From assembly GCF_032854445.1 (NCBI RefSeq), contig NC_088300.1, positions 8,496,001 through 8,560,000 on the forward strand: 64,000 nucleotides of DNA, written 5' to 3'. The notes beneath the pieces are model-generated. The model was not told where the DNA came from. It saw only the letters and a list, made by a program, of their open reading frames with translations, and ran no database searches. Below, in pieces: positions 45,840 through 60,100 of this stretch (position 1 is its first letter; each line of letters opens with the position of its first letter). The translations under genes and the position numbers were made by a program. The stretch is from Liolophura sinensis. Lineage: Eukaryota > Mollusca > Polyplacophora > Chitonida > Chitonidae.

Positions 45840-46420
45840 GCTGTCAGCGCAAGATCTGGCGCTATGTCAGGTGTGGCCCAGATCTTGTTCAGTTCTGCCC
45901 CTTCTGCCCACGTTAATGTCATTTATCAGGCTTGTCCAAATCTGGCTGGCCCACGGAATGATCTGGTATTATATACTTAGGTGGTGTCAGGTGGTTCAGT
46001 TCTGCCCCTTCTGCCCACGTTAATGTCATTTATTAGGCCTGTCCAAATCTGGCTGGCCCACGGAATGATCTGGTATTATATACTTAGGTGGTGTCAGGTG
46101 GTTCAGTTCTGCCCCTTCTGCCCACGTTAATGTCATTTATCAGGCCTGTCCAAATCTGGCTGGCCCACGGAATGATCTGGTATTATATACTTAGGTGGTG
46201 TCAGGTGGTTCAGTTCTGCCCCTTCTGCCCACGTTAATGTCATTTATCAGGCCTGTCCAGATCTGGCTGGCCCACGGAATGATCTGGTATTATATACTTA
46301 GGTGGTGTCAGGTGGTTCAGTTCTGCCCCTTCTGCCCACGTTAATGTCATTTATCAGGCCTGTCCAGATCTGGCTGGCCCACGGAATGATCTGGTATTAT
46401 ATACTCAGGTGGTGTCATGG
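45840..46420. repeat. Tandem array, about 107 bp units
   Basis: Five nearly identical units contain gttcagttctgccccttctg, then cccacgttaatgtcatttat and ctggctggcccacggaatga. Very low divergence between units suggests recent expansion or homogenisation. Confidence 0.92.
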
Positions 46421-47956
46421 CAAACTTGGTTCAGCACTGCCACCAGTATGTATTTTAAGAGACATGGGCAAGCACTATGTACCCAGGTGGTGCCAGACTT
46501 GTAGAGTATGTAGAGTAGTGCTAATACCAGTAACAAAAACAATTTACATATCTGTGACGCAGTTAGTGTCGGTGTACTTCAGATAGATACATTTCCAGCT
46601 TTGATTACCAGGTCAGGTAACATTTCTGCCGTTTGTTTACTTATTACGTGAACTATTCCGGTGTGCGTGGTCGGATAGAAGTTTTGAAACACGTTTATTT
46701 CAAAATAGCACGTAATATTTATTAAAAGTGAATCTAACCACTGTTACGTTGAAGTCAAGATGGTGTTGTGGCGGAGTGACATGTGCAAGAGTTAAGCACT
46801 GTAGCTAGATCTGAGTTGATGTTTTTCTTTTTAGATATGAACTGAACACAAATATTCTACGAGATTATAAAATATTGGTAAATATGGTAGGTACACTCTG
46901 ATAATTTAGTCAAGCATAGCTTCCTAATATCCAAAAGTATGGATGGCCACAGGTACCGTTATGTTTTAGCTATATTCGCTATTTAATCATTCGATTGCAT
47001 GTATAGTACATGTTATGAAAAGAACACTTAGAAGGCACACAGCTCTAATGATATAATTTCGCACGTAGCTACTGCGTGTATGAAAATTTGGAAGACTAGA
47101 TGGATTGTCATGTTTTATGATATTGTGGGATGAAATAAACAAATGATTTGATCTTCCGTTAGTAGTGAATATTCTGCCGTTGATATCTGGATGATGAGAC
47201 CATCATATAACATATGACACAGTAAATATTGGCGTGCTTCAGTAAAATCCATTGTCCTATTTCATCATGACATCAGCGTGTCTCGAGTGTATACATCCTG
47301 AATACACCCCTATCTCTACTCCCATCTCTACAGGGTAACACCCAGATGACGTAACACCTGGTGACTGTAACTAACCTGAATTAAGGAACTCATGAGTGAG
47401 ATGCCTATCTTTGTATTTGACCTGGAAATTATCCAGGTATTATATTTGTGAAATTAGAATCACTAAAGTCACTAAAACCCAACCATCACATTGTCGTCGC
47501 TGATCTGGTTTTACTCATGCGATAGACTTTTATCCCCCACCCTTCAACTACAACCCAAAAAAAAGTGTGAATTTAGGACTTTGAGATCATATCCATCTGG
47601 TAATAGGTTAATGTTGGATATTTCATGTCTGTCACAACTCTGTAAACTATGTTGCCACATGATGCAGCCTGACGGCTGATGCAGACGTGTACCATCACAA
47701 TTGTTCTATGAGATGTATGTACTTGGTGTATCCTACATGTGTATATTAGTGACACCGTGGCCGAGTGCACAGCATCCTTACGCAACAGGAGCCTTTTACT
47801 AATGCAACTGTTAGGAGTTCAAGTACATGCTGACTTCATCTTAGGTCGTACGTGGGAAGGTCTATCAGTAACCTGTGGATTGGGTTAATGAACGACTACC
47901 TGGATGAGATCGTGGAAGATGTCATTTGAGGCTTTAGTCCTGGTCTTGAATTTAAG
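46421..47956. other. No gene recognised; one divergent SINE fragment
   Basis: At about 47750-47885 (plus) a tRNA-like head ('gacaccgtggccgagtgca') and body word cgtacgtgggaaggtctatc mark an old SINE relative. Nothing else is identified. Confidence 0.5.
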
Positions 47957-50283
47957 TGGTTCCATAACATGCATAACCTGGCATTGTCAGTCCTAATGCA
48001 TGCATAACCTCACATTGTCAGTCCTAATGCAGGAATAACCTCACATCGTCAGTCCTTATGCAGGCATAACCTCACATTGTCAGCCCTAATACAGGCATTA
48101 CCTCACATTGTCAGTCCTAATGCAGGCATAACCTCACATTGTCAGCCCTAATGCAGGCATAACCTCACATTGTCAGTCCTAATGCAGGAATAACCTCACA
48201 TCGTCAGTCCTAATGCAGGCATAACCTCACATTGTCAGCCCTAATGCAGGCATAACCTCACATTGTCAGTCCTAATGCAGGCATAACCTCACATTGTCAG
48301 CCCTAACGCAGGCATTACCTCACATTGTCAGTCCTAATGAAAGCATTACCTCACATTGTCAGTCCTAATGCAGGTATAACCCCACATTGTCAGTCCTAAT
48401 CCAGGCATAGCCTCACAATGTCAGTCCTAATGCAGGCATTACCTCACATTGTCAACCCTAATGCAGACATAACCTGACATTGTCAGTCCTAATGCAGGCA
48501 TAACCTGACATTGTCAGTCCTAATACAGGCATAACCTCACAATGTCAGCCCTAACGCAGGCATTACCTCACAATGCCAGTCCTAATGCAGGCATAACATC
48601 ACATTGTCAGTCCTAATACAGGCATTACCTCACATTGTCAGTCCTAATGCAGGAATAACCTCACATTGTTAGTCCTAATGCAGGCATTACCTCACATTGT
48701 CAGCCTAATGCAGGCATTACCTCATATTGTCAGCACTAATGCAGGCATAATCTGACATTGTCAGTCCTAATGCAGGCATAACCTCACATTGTCAGTCCTA
48801 ATGCAGGCATAACCTGACATTGTCAGTCCTAATGCAGGCATAACCTCACAATGTCAGTCCTAATGCAGGCATAACGTCACAATGTCAGTCCTAATGCAGG
48901 CATAACCTCACAATGTCAGTCCTAATGCAGGCATAACCTCACATTGTCAGTCCTAATGCAGGCATAACCTGACATTGTCAGTCCTAATGCAGGCATAACC
49001 TCACATTGTCAGTCCTAATGCAGGCATTACCTCACAATGTCAGTCCTAATGCAGGCATAACATCACATTGTCAGTCCTAATGCAGGCATAGCCTCACATT
49101 GTCAGTCCTAATGCAGTCATAACCTCACAATGTCAGTCCTAATGCAGGCATTACCTCACATTGTCAGTCCTAATGCAGGCATTACCTCACATTGTCAGTC
49201 CTAATGCAGGCATAACATCACATTGTCAGCCCTAATGCAGGCATAACCTCACATTGTCAGTCCTAATGCGGTCATAACCTCACATTGTCAGTCCTAATGC
49301 AGGCATAACCTCACATTGTCAGTCCTAATGCAGACATTACCTCACATTGTCAACCCTAATGCAGGCATTACCTCACATTGTCAGCCCTAATGCAGGCATA
49401 ACCTCACATTGTCAGTCCTAATGCAGGCATTACCTCACATTGTCAGCCCTAATGCAGGCATAACCTCACATTGTCAGTCCTAATGCAGGCATTACCTCAC
49501 ATTGTCAGTCCTAATGCAGGCATAACCTCACATTGTCAGTCCTAATGCAGGCATAACCTCACAATGTCAGTCCTAATACAGGCATTACCTCACATTGTCA
49601 GTCCTTATGCAGGCATAGCCTCACATTGTCAGTCCTAATGCAGGCATAACCTCACATTGTCAGTCCTAATGCAGGCATTACCTCACATTGTCAGTCCTAA
49701 TGCAGGCATAACATCACATTGTCAGTCCTAATGCAGGCATAACATCACATTGTCAGCCCTAATGCAGGCATAACCTCACATTGTCAGTCCTAATGCGGTC
49801 ATAACCTCACATTGTCAGTCCTAATGCAGGCATAACCTCACATTGTCAGTCCTAATGCAGACATTACCTCACATTGTCAACCCTAATGCAGGCATTACCT
49901 GACATTGTCAGCCCTAATGCAGACATAACCTCACATTGTCAGTCCTAATGCAGGCATTACCTCACATTGTCAGCCCTAATGCAGGCATAACCTCACATTG
50001 TCAGTCCTAATGCAGGCATAACCTCACATTGTCAGTCCTAATGCAGGCATAACCTCACAATGTCAGTCCTAATACAAGCATTACCTCACATTGTCAGTCC
50101 TTATGCAGGCATAGCCTCACATTGTCAGTCCTAATGCAGGCATAACCTCACATTGTCAGTCCTAATGCAGGCATTACCTCACATTGTCAGTCCTAATACA
50201 GGCATTACCTCACATTGTCAGTCCTAATGCAGGCATAACCTCACAATGTCAGTCCTAATGCAGACATTATCTCACACTGTTAA
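47957..50283. repeat. 31-bp minisatellite, about 75 units, with higher-order structure
   Basis: Units read cagtcctaatgcaggcataa followed by cctcacattgt, with point variants (catt for cata, cagccc for cagtcc). Units abut without spacers. A rare variant (gcggtc) occurs at 49268 and 49795, exactly 527 bp = 17 units apart, and the surrounding variants match in the same order. A 17-unit block was therefore duplicated. Confidence 0.97.
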
Positions 50284-51969
50284 AAGAAGTATTCGCCGAG
50301 ATCTATGAGAAACCTCTATGTGGAACCTCTCACAAAAAGTCATTATGGCCAACATTTCACAAGAAGTTAAATTAGTAATCTACAGCCTCGAACTTGTGAT
50401 TCGAACGTTTGGTTAAGCCCTATATGAGATGCAGAACCTTCTCAGCAACCCAGCTGTAACAGACGATAGTACTGAGTGCAGCTTCTGCAGTTAAAGCTTA
50501 AAGCCACGACTCCACAGTTACCGTGTAAAATTGCCTTGGTCCTTTAAATTATTGTCAAGACATTTTTTATTAAATGTGATCACAACACAGCACTTTAAGT
50601 AATTTCAAATTCTTGATAAGTTACAATTTAGATCATTTCATTTGTTTTAAAAATCAATTATGCTTCCACCGTAGAGGCGTTTCGTTTAAGTTACTACTGT
50701 TTAAGCATTTACATGAACAGTTGTATTAAACCTTAAGTGAAGTATTTCGTGTGATCATTTGCCAGTTATCAATGTCGTCCCTGTTCAGGCTCTGCGTGCA
50801 TGTTAATCCAAACGTCAGCTACTCGGCAGGAGAACATGGCGCATGCGCTCAAGCCTGAATAAAAAAACTGATTTCAAGAGTCTTCAGCTAAAGTAACAGA
50901 ATAACCAGTACAGACAAATGCGTTGCGATTCAAAAACAGAGCAAACCTTGCCAGTACGGGTGCTCAATTTGTGGAGGATCCCCGTTAGATACCGACAATG
51001 TAAGCACTCCTTCTATTGTCGAAGTGACGAACATTTCGTATGTGGTTTGCCTGAAACGAGTCATCGAATAAATAACGAAGGAGCAAATGTTACCTGATAT
51101 AGGATTGGAGGTCGTCAGAGAAAGTAGAAATGTTTTAAGCGTTAGCTACAGTGGGTGTTTCACACGTTTACTAAGGAACCAGAAAGATAATCATTAAGTT
51201 AATGGATGATTAGTGCCAGTGTACTGTAAGTCGGATGACGTCGAGACAGGTGCTATAGTGACCTAGGTCTCGAAACAGCCATGATGGACGATACCCTAAT
51301 AAGAAATTAGGTCGGGTTAGCTCAAAGAGAAACAGTCAATAGCTTTCAATGATGGCAAAAGGACGCAAGGAATGTTTTAGGCGACACTGAATTAAATCAA
51401 TACCCAAATCGCGTACCTTTTTAGTTCGTGGATTGACGTTAGTCAAAATGTGTATCTCAGTAGTGCCTTAACTGCAACTATGGCGATCTTGTTCAACAGG
51501 ATGAATATGCTGCCCTCAGCCCCATTTTAAGCGGAATAAGACACAAGTATGCAGCAGAGCCAAGAGTTCTGGACACTCCGTCCATATTTACTTACAAGGC
51601 AACCGTATACTCATAGTACAGTTGCAGAAAACGGGTTGGAATTGCTAGAATAACCTTGACACACTAGTTTGTGCAGTTATGAATGGTGACGCTGAAACAC
51701 AACACACGGGCTATAGGACTGCTACAAAGAGGAACATGTACACGCCATACGCTATCCAAGTAAGCTAATTGGCAATGTCAGAGTTGAAACTATTCACACT
51801 CCCAAGCCAAGTGTGTGCTCACAAATGTGTGCTTTGCAGAGTGAAAATCCGAAATTAAAACAATAAAACAATCTAAAACCAGCAGTTAAATTCAAAAACT
51901 CCTAGTCTGAGAATAATTCCACGGTTGTCTTTGAACGCGCCTATTCATAAAAGCATCAACATAATAAGG
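50284..51969. other. No gene recognised
   Basis: Unique-looking sequence between two arrays. Open frames are short. No SINE seen. Confidence 0.45.
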
Positions 51970-52345
51970 GACATGAATGCTTATACAGATCCACGAATGC
52001 TTGTACAGATCTATGAATGCTTATGCAGATCTATGAATGCTTTTACAGATCCACGAATGCTTGTACAGATCCACGAATGCTTGTACAGATCTATGAATGC
52101 TTGTACAGATCCACGAATGCTTGTTCAGATCTATCAATGCTTATACAGATCCACGAATGCTTGTACAGATCCACGAATGCTTGTACAGATCCATGAATGC
52201 TTTTACAGATCCACGAATGCTTGTACAGATCCATGAATGCTTATACAGATCCATGAATGCCTATATAGATCCATGAATACTTATACAGATCCATAAATGT
52301 TGTACAGGTCTATGAATGTTCATACAGATCAATGAATACCTATAC
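51970..52345. repeat. 20-bp minisatellite
   Basis: Units alternate cacgaatgcttgtacagatc and a tatgaatgctta variant, about 19 copies. The 103-codon frame at 51925-52236 is a by-product: 20 bp is not a multiple of three, and it persists only because no stop arises in any frame. Confidence 0.93.
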
Positions 52346-54063
52346 AGCTGCTGGCCCCGGGTTAAGCAGAGTTAGACAAAACTGACAACTATGGAACAAA
52401 TTGCTACAAGTCTGCACAGGTTTTTAAATTAAAACCTTAAGACGAAGTTTGAAATCACGTCATTTTACACAAGATCTAGTAAATACTACAAGGCGAGATA
52501 TGCATGTATACGCCATATACAAGATCATTGGTATATTACTGTCCAAGTAAAATATACAACTTCAGTGCTGAATTATCCCTTTTGTCATAAAGGCAATTTT
52601 ACACGACAGCTTGGTCTACCTTGTGCAGATATAGGTCCAAATAATATGTACCATTATGACTATCCGTTGTAATTATCACACAATTTGATTAAAAATAAAA
52701 TAATAAAATAATAATAAAAATAACACGACAGTTCTATTGAATGTCACTGACTATATTAATCAGGCAAATAGACAACTGTACGATTGCATTAATTAACCTT
52801 AAGTTGATAACATTGGCATCAGTGTAAGGTCAGTATGTTAATGATACGCGGCATTTGATATTCTTGGTCAATATCTTGGTTACTACTATACTCAAATGAA
52901 TGGGATATTTACGGAAAACAGTCTGATCTGAAATGTTACTCTAAACTCATGGAGACCTATAAATAACAGCTAGACTCAGCATATACCCGTCGTCATGCAC
53001 TTATTTGGATGAATGATCAAGCTGAAGTACCTGGTATTAAGGCAGAGATAATCGGCCCCTGCCAGGTAGAATAAGTGCACATTTAAAATACCAGCACAAT
53101 ACTGTAAATTTCTGAAGAAGTGGTATGAAACTTATGAATTACCGCCCATAAAAGGTTACAAACCGGTAGCACGTAAGAGATAATTGCTTGCTAATAACCC
53201 TCCAAAATTGCACTCTCAATCAGACGAGGCACTTTAATTTACTGCAAGATAGACGTTAACCCCTAAAAATATTTTACTGAAACTTTCTCGTATGCATTTC
53301 TCCGTGCTGTAAAAGTTTCTTTTTGGTTAACGTTTGTCTTCATATGTAAAACATAAATTTTGTAACACGGTCAGTTTGTCGTATGGTGGTAAGTTCAAAA
53401 TCAGCAGATTTACCCGAATCTTTATGGTATCCTGCATGATACCCTGAAATAAGGGATTCGCTCTGAGAACAGGTAACACATAGAAAAAGAGTTCGAACCT
53501 TAGCAGTTCCTTTTTTGGGGGAGGGGGGGGGAGTGTATTTTTGTGTGAGTAACGAAATATGACAACTCGTGTTAAGTAAGTGTTGTCATGAATCAGAATC
53601 AATAATTATTAAGACATACTATTATATAACATGTGGTAACTATGCTAAAATCAAACGTGAATCCTGTTTGAAAGTCAATGACGTCGTACGTCTGTCATTA
53701 ACTTGCCAAGCCATACTTAATATGTAGCGGGATTACAAGGCTGAAAGTTACATTCTGTTGTTGTTTTATGGCGTGCTCAAGATTTTTTCAGAAAGTTACA
53801 TTTATGGTGCAGTGATATTCAAATACAAAATGTATTTTGTATATCAGAGTGAGTAGGCTTTCATTTTACGATTTTATGACCTACACGTTGCTAACAAGGA
53901 TAATACTGGCGTCAGTGTGTTTTGCATGTTTCATAAATCGCAAGTTCGAAGTTGAGTTATGTCCCCTAGTCCGCAGCTCGAGTGGTTGGCTCGGTCCCCG
54001 TCGGTGACAGCCCCTGTACCTGATGTCAGCTGTCAGCCGGAACAGCACATGTTTACACCCAGG
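52346..54063. other. Upstream flank of COX20; no other gene recognised
   Basis: Mostly AT-rich. The last 120 bp (from about 53940) become richer in C, G and CpG, consistent with a promoter-proximal region. A SINE-tail-like fragment (ttttatggcgtgctcaagat) lies near 53764. No TATA box could be assigned. Confidence 0.4.
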
Positions 54064-54114
54064 ATGTCAAACTCTTCGGACACACATGTGATAGAGTCTG
54101 CGAGCGATGAGCAG
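54064..54114 (+). CDS. COX20: COX20 exon 1 (inferred)
   Basis: ATG followed by SNSSDTHVIESASDEQ, ending CAG|gttttt in phase 0, which joins exon 2. The acidic, poorly conserved N-terminus is normal for COX20. The donor is weak beyond GT, and the frame is open upstream to 53959, so the start is uncertain. Confidence 0.55.
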
Positions 54115-57100
54115 GTTTTTGTTTGGGGACTTAAGACGTATTTCTACTGTTTTACATTTAAAACTGATGTCAAGACTTTGCCGTGTTTTAGCGTGACAAA
54201 GTCTTGTTTCTAGCGCGTGCTACCCAACTGAAGTGAATGTTGTTGTTGGAAAAGCAACTAAGCGAGCTTGGCTATTTACTAGATTAACTGTTTACCGGCT
54301 CTAGAATCGGACATAGGCCTACATCCGTACTACAACGTGCTTGTTGTGTGGACCGCCATGCAAGCTAACTTCCCTTCTAATGCCTGTCCTGAGTTAAGGC
54401 TAGGACTAATATAACAGATAAGCTGTTACAGGGTATTATCCCGTAAATCCGTCTGTAACGAATCACATATGAGAAAACCCTTCTCGTCTGTATCAAGACG
54501 GTCCAAAGCTGTGAACACTTTAATTCTTCCGTTTATTATGCTACAAATAACGGTGGATGTGTGCTCATGAAACATACATGATGTACACAAGCACTGCAAC
54601 GTCACAGAAGAAAATGATGCATTCTGCTGTCATTCGGACCTTCTGTCTTGCTTGTCGTTGAGTCTCCCTTTATAGGGCTACATGTAACTTTTACAGTTTA
54701 AGTTGAGTAGAATGTGACACTGTGTTTATGTAGTTCTGACAAGTCCTGGGTATGCATACTTACTTGTATTTATTTATTTCATTGGTGTTTTAGTCCGTAC
54801 CGAAAAATATTTCACCTATACGACGGTGACCAGCATTATGGTGGGAGGAAACCGGGCAGAGCCCAAATCCTACCACCGTGTCCAACACACACACAAACAC
54901 AGCCCCCCTAATCTCACTGACCTGCTCAACCTACTCACTTTAGTCCCTGTTATTCCATGTTGAAAGTCAAAGGCATCCCAGCATATTTTACTTTAATAAA
55001 CTGGTAATGTGTTGTATTTTATTATTGTAGGAGAAACATCAAGGCATTGTAGGAAGGCTGGCTGAGACACCCTGCATGAGGACATCACTGCTCTATGGTA
55101 TAGGAGGAGGGGTGGTAGCAGGCCTGGGGCACTTTCTATTTACTAGTAAGTATGTTACCACTCAGGCACTTGACCACTAAGGTTGTGTGTTCAAATCCAG
55201 CTTTTGCTGTTTTGGCTGCAAACTTAAGTCAGGAGGTTTGCCAGGTACCTGGTAAAGGTCAGTGGTTTAGTCCAGGGACTATGGTTTCCTACATCTTTAA
55301 ACCTGGCTGCCATTGGTGAAATTTCTTTAGGAAAACGTTTAACACCAGTCCTGCCATTTAATCAGTGAAACAATCAATCTCAGCCTGACTCTTTGATTTA
55401 TTTATTTATTTGATTGGTGTTTTACTCAAGAATGTTTCACTTATACGACGTTGGCCAGCATTATGGTCAGAGGAAACCCATGACAGACCGCAGGTTGCTG
55501 CCAGACCTTCCCACGTATAACCGGAGAGGACTGACTCTTTGACCTGGGACTTTTGGTTGGTTGTATAGTCAAAGGAAGTTCAATTATATTAAACATGGAG
55601 GTACAATTATGATATACCATTTACCTACCCCAATATTAAAGTTACTGAAGCAAAAAGTCATATCAGCTGGATATCAGTAAACAAGATAAATGTTGTCATG
55701 GGTTATGGGTGTTGTTATGTGGCATCTAGTCTAAATTATATCTTTAAAGATCTGCTTAATTGGAACCCAGTTTCAGTGGGTCATTCAACTCAAATTTGTG
55801 GTTTTAATGCCTTCATACGTGCACTGGTGGACAAGGCATGTATTTTGATGACATGTGGAAGACATACCATTCGAAATTAGCTTTCACATTGTTACATGCT
55901 GATCAAACAAATAAGAAGGTACTTAACCTCATATCACCTTTACTACTTTAACCTGTGGTAAACTCTGTACAGGTACTGCCAATGGGGAGACAGCATTTTT
56001 TTTAATCCCGTGAGGTGGCGCTAGCAGGACTTCGAGTCATTGTTACGTCAAGAATGGATCGTAGCATAACGTCTACACAGTTATCGTGTATCTGTTTCTG
56101 TTGTAACGTACTGTCCTTAATGTGACGTCATCATGATGAACTGGGAAAGGAACATCTGACGTCAATAATATGATGTCAAGGTCCTGCTGCCAGTCGTCTG
56201 ACAGGTCCCCATTGGTTATAGTGCTACATTCCCTCGCTTTCTGGTAACAGCCTCATTGTCTTAACTGCGTATTTTAAGATTGCTTATAATAAATCTTCAG
56301 CCTCTGGGACCTTATACTTATTTTGGACAACAGACTGCAAGTTTGATGTTATTCACATTCACTGTGCTCTCTCTGAAAATTTGATTTTTGACTATTGTTT
56401 TCTTCTGAAAATTCACCCTGAAAGTGGAATTTGGAGGCAAATGGATGTTATAAAATATTGCTTTTGGTGGTGAAACATTTTTTCATTGAGATAACTTCCT
56501 ACATGTACCGTCCAAACAAACCCCAAACATCCTACATGTACCGTCCAAACAAACCCCAAACATCCTACATGTACCATCCAAACAAACCCCAAACATCCTA
56601 CATGTACCGTCCAAACAAACCCCAAACATCCTACATGTACCGTCCAAACAAACCCCAAACATCCTACATGTACCGTCCAAACAAACCCCAAACATCCTAC
56701 ATGTACCGTCCAAACAAACCGCATACTCTCTACATGTTCCGTCCAAACAAACCCCAAATATCCTTCAAGTACTGTCCAAGCAAACCCCAAACTTCCTACA
56801 TGTACCGTCCAAACAAACCCCAAACTTCCTACATGGACGGTCCAAACAAACCCCAAACTTCCTGCGTGTACCATCCAAACAAACCCCAAAATTCCCACAT
56901 GTACCATCCAAACAAACCCCAAACATCCTATATGTACCGTCCAAAAGAACCCCAAAAATGCTACATGTACCATCCAAACAAACCCCAAACTCCCTGCATG
57001 TATTGTCCAAACAAACCCCAAACTCCCTGCATGTATTGTCCAAACAAACCCCAAACTTCCTATATGTATCGAGGTTTGGACAACAAACCTCAGACATCTT

Positions 57101-60100
57101 TTATGAGGTGAATAGAACTGTCAGAATGAGCAAACCGAGATAAATTTTAGTAAATTCTGCTGAGTCATGTTAGGGTCATGTTAGTTTTGTCCTCCTCATC
57201 AATGTTTGACAAATTTAGATTTTTAGAACTGTCAGAAAATTATCATACATCTAATTTCCAAGTGTATTCAGCACCACTGTTGTTTTGTTATATGTTTCGA
57301 ATTGTTGTCTAGATGTAGATATATGTGTGAGTATTTTCATGTGAGACGTTCAGCTGTGTTCATTTCTTGTAGCCATCCCATAAACCTGACCACTGTATAA
57401 GTTAAAAATTTATGAGTACGACATTAGCCACTAACCAGTCAATCAACCAATGATGTCATGTTGTTGTACACAGTACACAATAGCTTATATTTCTCTTCAA
57501 GATTCATTTATTATGATTAGACATCTGTTTGTGCATGAGTTGTTTTGTGAAAAAATTGAAATGTTATTTTTTGCATGAAATACTTCAGATTTTTCTGCCA
57601 TCTAATCCTGGGATTGTCATGGGGCCTTCCACATGAAATAAATAAATCTTGTAAGCAGGAATTCATATTTTTCAGGTAATGTAAGGAAATCAGCTCATTT
57701 TGGCTTTATTTCATACATGATTGGAACCCTAGCAACATGGTATGTATTCTTCCTTTTTGAATTCTATAGACTTTTGCATCTGCACAAACATTAAGCTAAC
57801 CTAAGGATGAGTTATCTCCCTTAGCAAAACAAATTTAACCATTCATAACCAGGTGACTAGTTAGAACATACATATTCTCTGAACAAATAGAAGCTAAATA
57901 TATGTACATGCATTCCCTCCTTTATTTCACATACCGGCACATTTTGAAAAACATTTTTCTTCTCATTTTAATGATTTACCATCTGCACATAGAGTACTGC
58001 AAATAGAATAAAAGACTGAAAAGTCTGGGTCACTGGGAAATTACTAGGAAAAGTTGAACTTGTCATACTGTGGCCGTGTTTTCATCCACTCACAGAGACC
58101 GCTAGCTGCTCACAGACACTGTGACAACCAGGTTTGTGAACGGTGATGTTTAACGCTGTAGGAAGGATCAAGAGCCATTGCACTAAAGACCGCTTAAGTG
58201 GTCTAGTGGTTATAGTGTCTGCCTCAAAGTTGATTGAACCCGGGCCACGTCATACTAAAGACTTTTCATATGACTGAAAAGTATGACATAAAGCCCTAAA
58301 CATACAAACATTCATCACACTAAATTCATCCTAGATTTGTCATGATATGGCTGAAATATTGTTGATGTTGTGTTAAGCCATAATCAGTAATTCTTAGATT
58401 TCCATAAAACTCTGTGTCATGGTATACATTTATGAACGTATATGGAGAGGCTTACATTGTGTTACTATACCAAAACATAATAACAAATTCGATATGGTGA
58501 AAGTTAGATCCCGCACACTTTTGGACAGGCGCAGATGATTAGTAAATACCTCTTTGTAGTGAAGGTGGAATATGTTGTGTTATATATGGATGGCTTGAAT
58601 GTTATCGGATACATTGCCACAGTCCCTTATTTAGTGTAGATTTCAATACAGTGCCACAGTGCATATGTTTAGTATACATGTAGCTACAATGCCACAGGCC
58701 CTTTAGTAAAAATGTAGATAGAATGTCACAGTGCCCTTTTTTAGTACACATGTAGATACAATCCCATGGGCCCTTGCTTAGTATACATGTTGATACAATG
58801 CCACAGGCCTTTCATTTGTATACATGTCGATACAGGGCCACAGGCCCTTGTTTAGTACAAATGTAGATACAGTGCCACAGGCCTTTGTTTTGTATACATG
58901 TAGACACAATGTCACAGTGCCTGAGTTTAGTATACCTGTAGATGCAATGCCACAGGCCCATATTTAGTATACATGTAGACACAATGGCACAGTGCCTAAG
59001 CTTAGAATACATGTTAATACAATGCCACAGGGTCCTTGTTTAGTATACATGTAGACACAGTGCCACAGGGCCCTTGTTTGGTACACATGTAGATACTATG
59101 CCATAGTGCTTATGTGTAGTACACATGTTGATACAATGTCACAGGCCCTTGTTTGGTACAAATGTGGATAAAATGACACAGTAACCTTGTTTAGTGCTCA
59201 TGTAGACACAATGCCACAGGCCCTTGTTTAGTATACATGTAGACACAATGCCACAGGCCTTTGTTTAGTATACATGTAGATACAATGCCACAGGCCCTTG
59301 TTTAGTACACATGTAGATACAGTGTTACAGTGCCCTTGTTTAGCATACATGTAAACACTATGTCACAGGGCCCTGTTTAGTATACATGTAGATACAGTGT
59401 CACAGGCCTTTGTTCAGTGTACATGTAGACACAATGCCACAGGCCCTTATTTAGTATGCATGTAGATGCAATGCCACAGGGCCCTTGTTTTGTACACATG
59501 TAGATGCAATGCCAGTTTCCCTTGTTAGTACAAGTATGGATAGAATGTCACAGTGCCCGTGTTTAGTATACGTGTAGATACAGTGCCACAGGCCCTTGTT
59601 TAGTATACATGTAGATACAATGCCACAGGCCCTTGTTTAGTATACATGTAGATACAGTGCCACAGGCCCTTGTTTTGTATACATGTAGATACAGTCTTAC
59701 AGGCGTTTGTTTAGTGCACATGTAGACACAATGCCACAGTGCCTATGTATAGTATACATGTAGATGTAATGCCACAGGGGCCTTGTTTAGTACACATGTA
59801 GACACAATGCCACAGGCCCTTGTTTAGTACAAATGTGGATAGAATGTCACAGTGCCCTTGTTTTGTATACATGTAGATACAGTACCGGTACCATAGGCCC
59901 TTGTTTAATACACATGTAGGTTCAATGCCACAGGCCCTTGTTTAGTACAAATGTAGATATATTGTCACAGTGCCTTTGTTTAGTATAAATGTGGACACAA
60001 TATGTCAGGGCCCTTGTTTAGTACAGATGTAGACACAATGCCACAGCCATTTGCTTAGTGTACATGTAGACACAATGCCACAGGCCCCTGTTTCGTATAC

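Noticed and set aside
47957-50283. CRISPR-like array of 31-bp direct repeats
   Set aside because: Repeats abut head to tail with no unique spacers, and the DNA is eukaryotic. It is a minisatellite.
51925-52236. 103-codon repeat ORF
   Set aside because: A 20-bp unit without stops; the repeat cycles through three frames, not a conserved protein.
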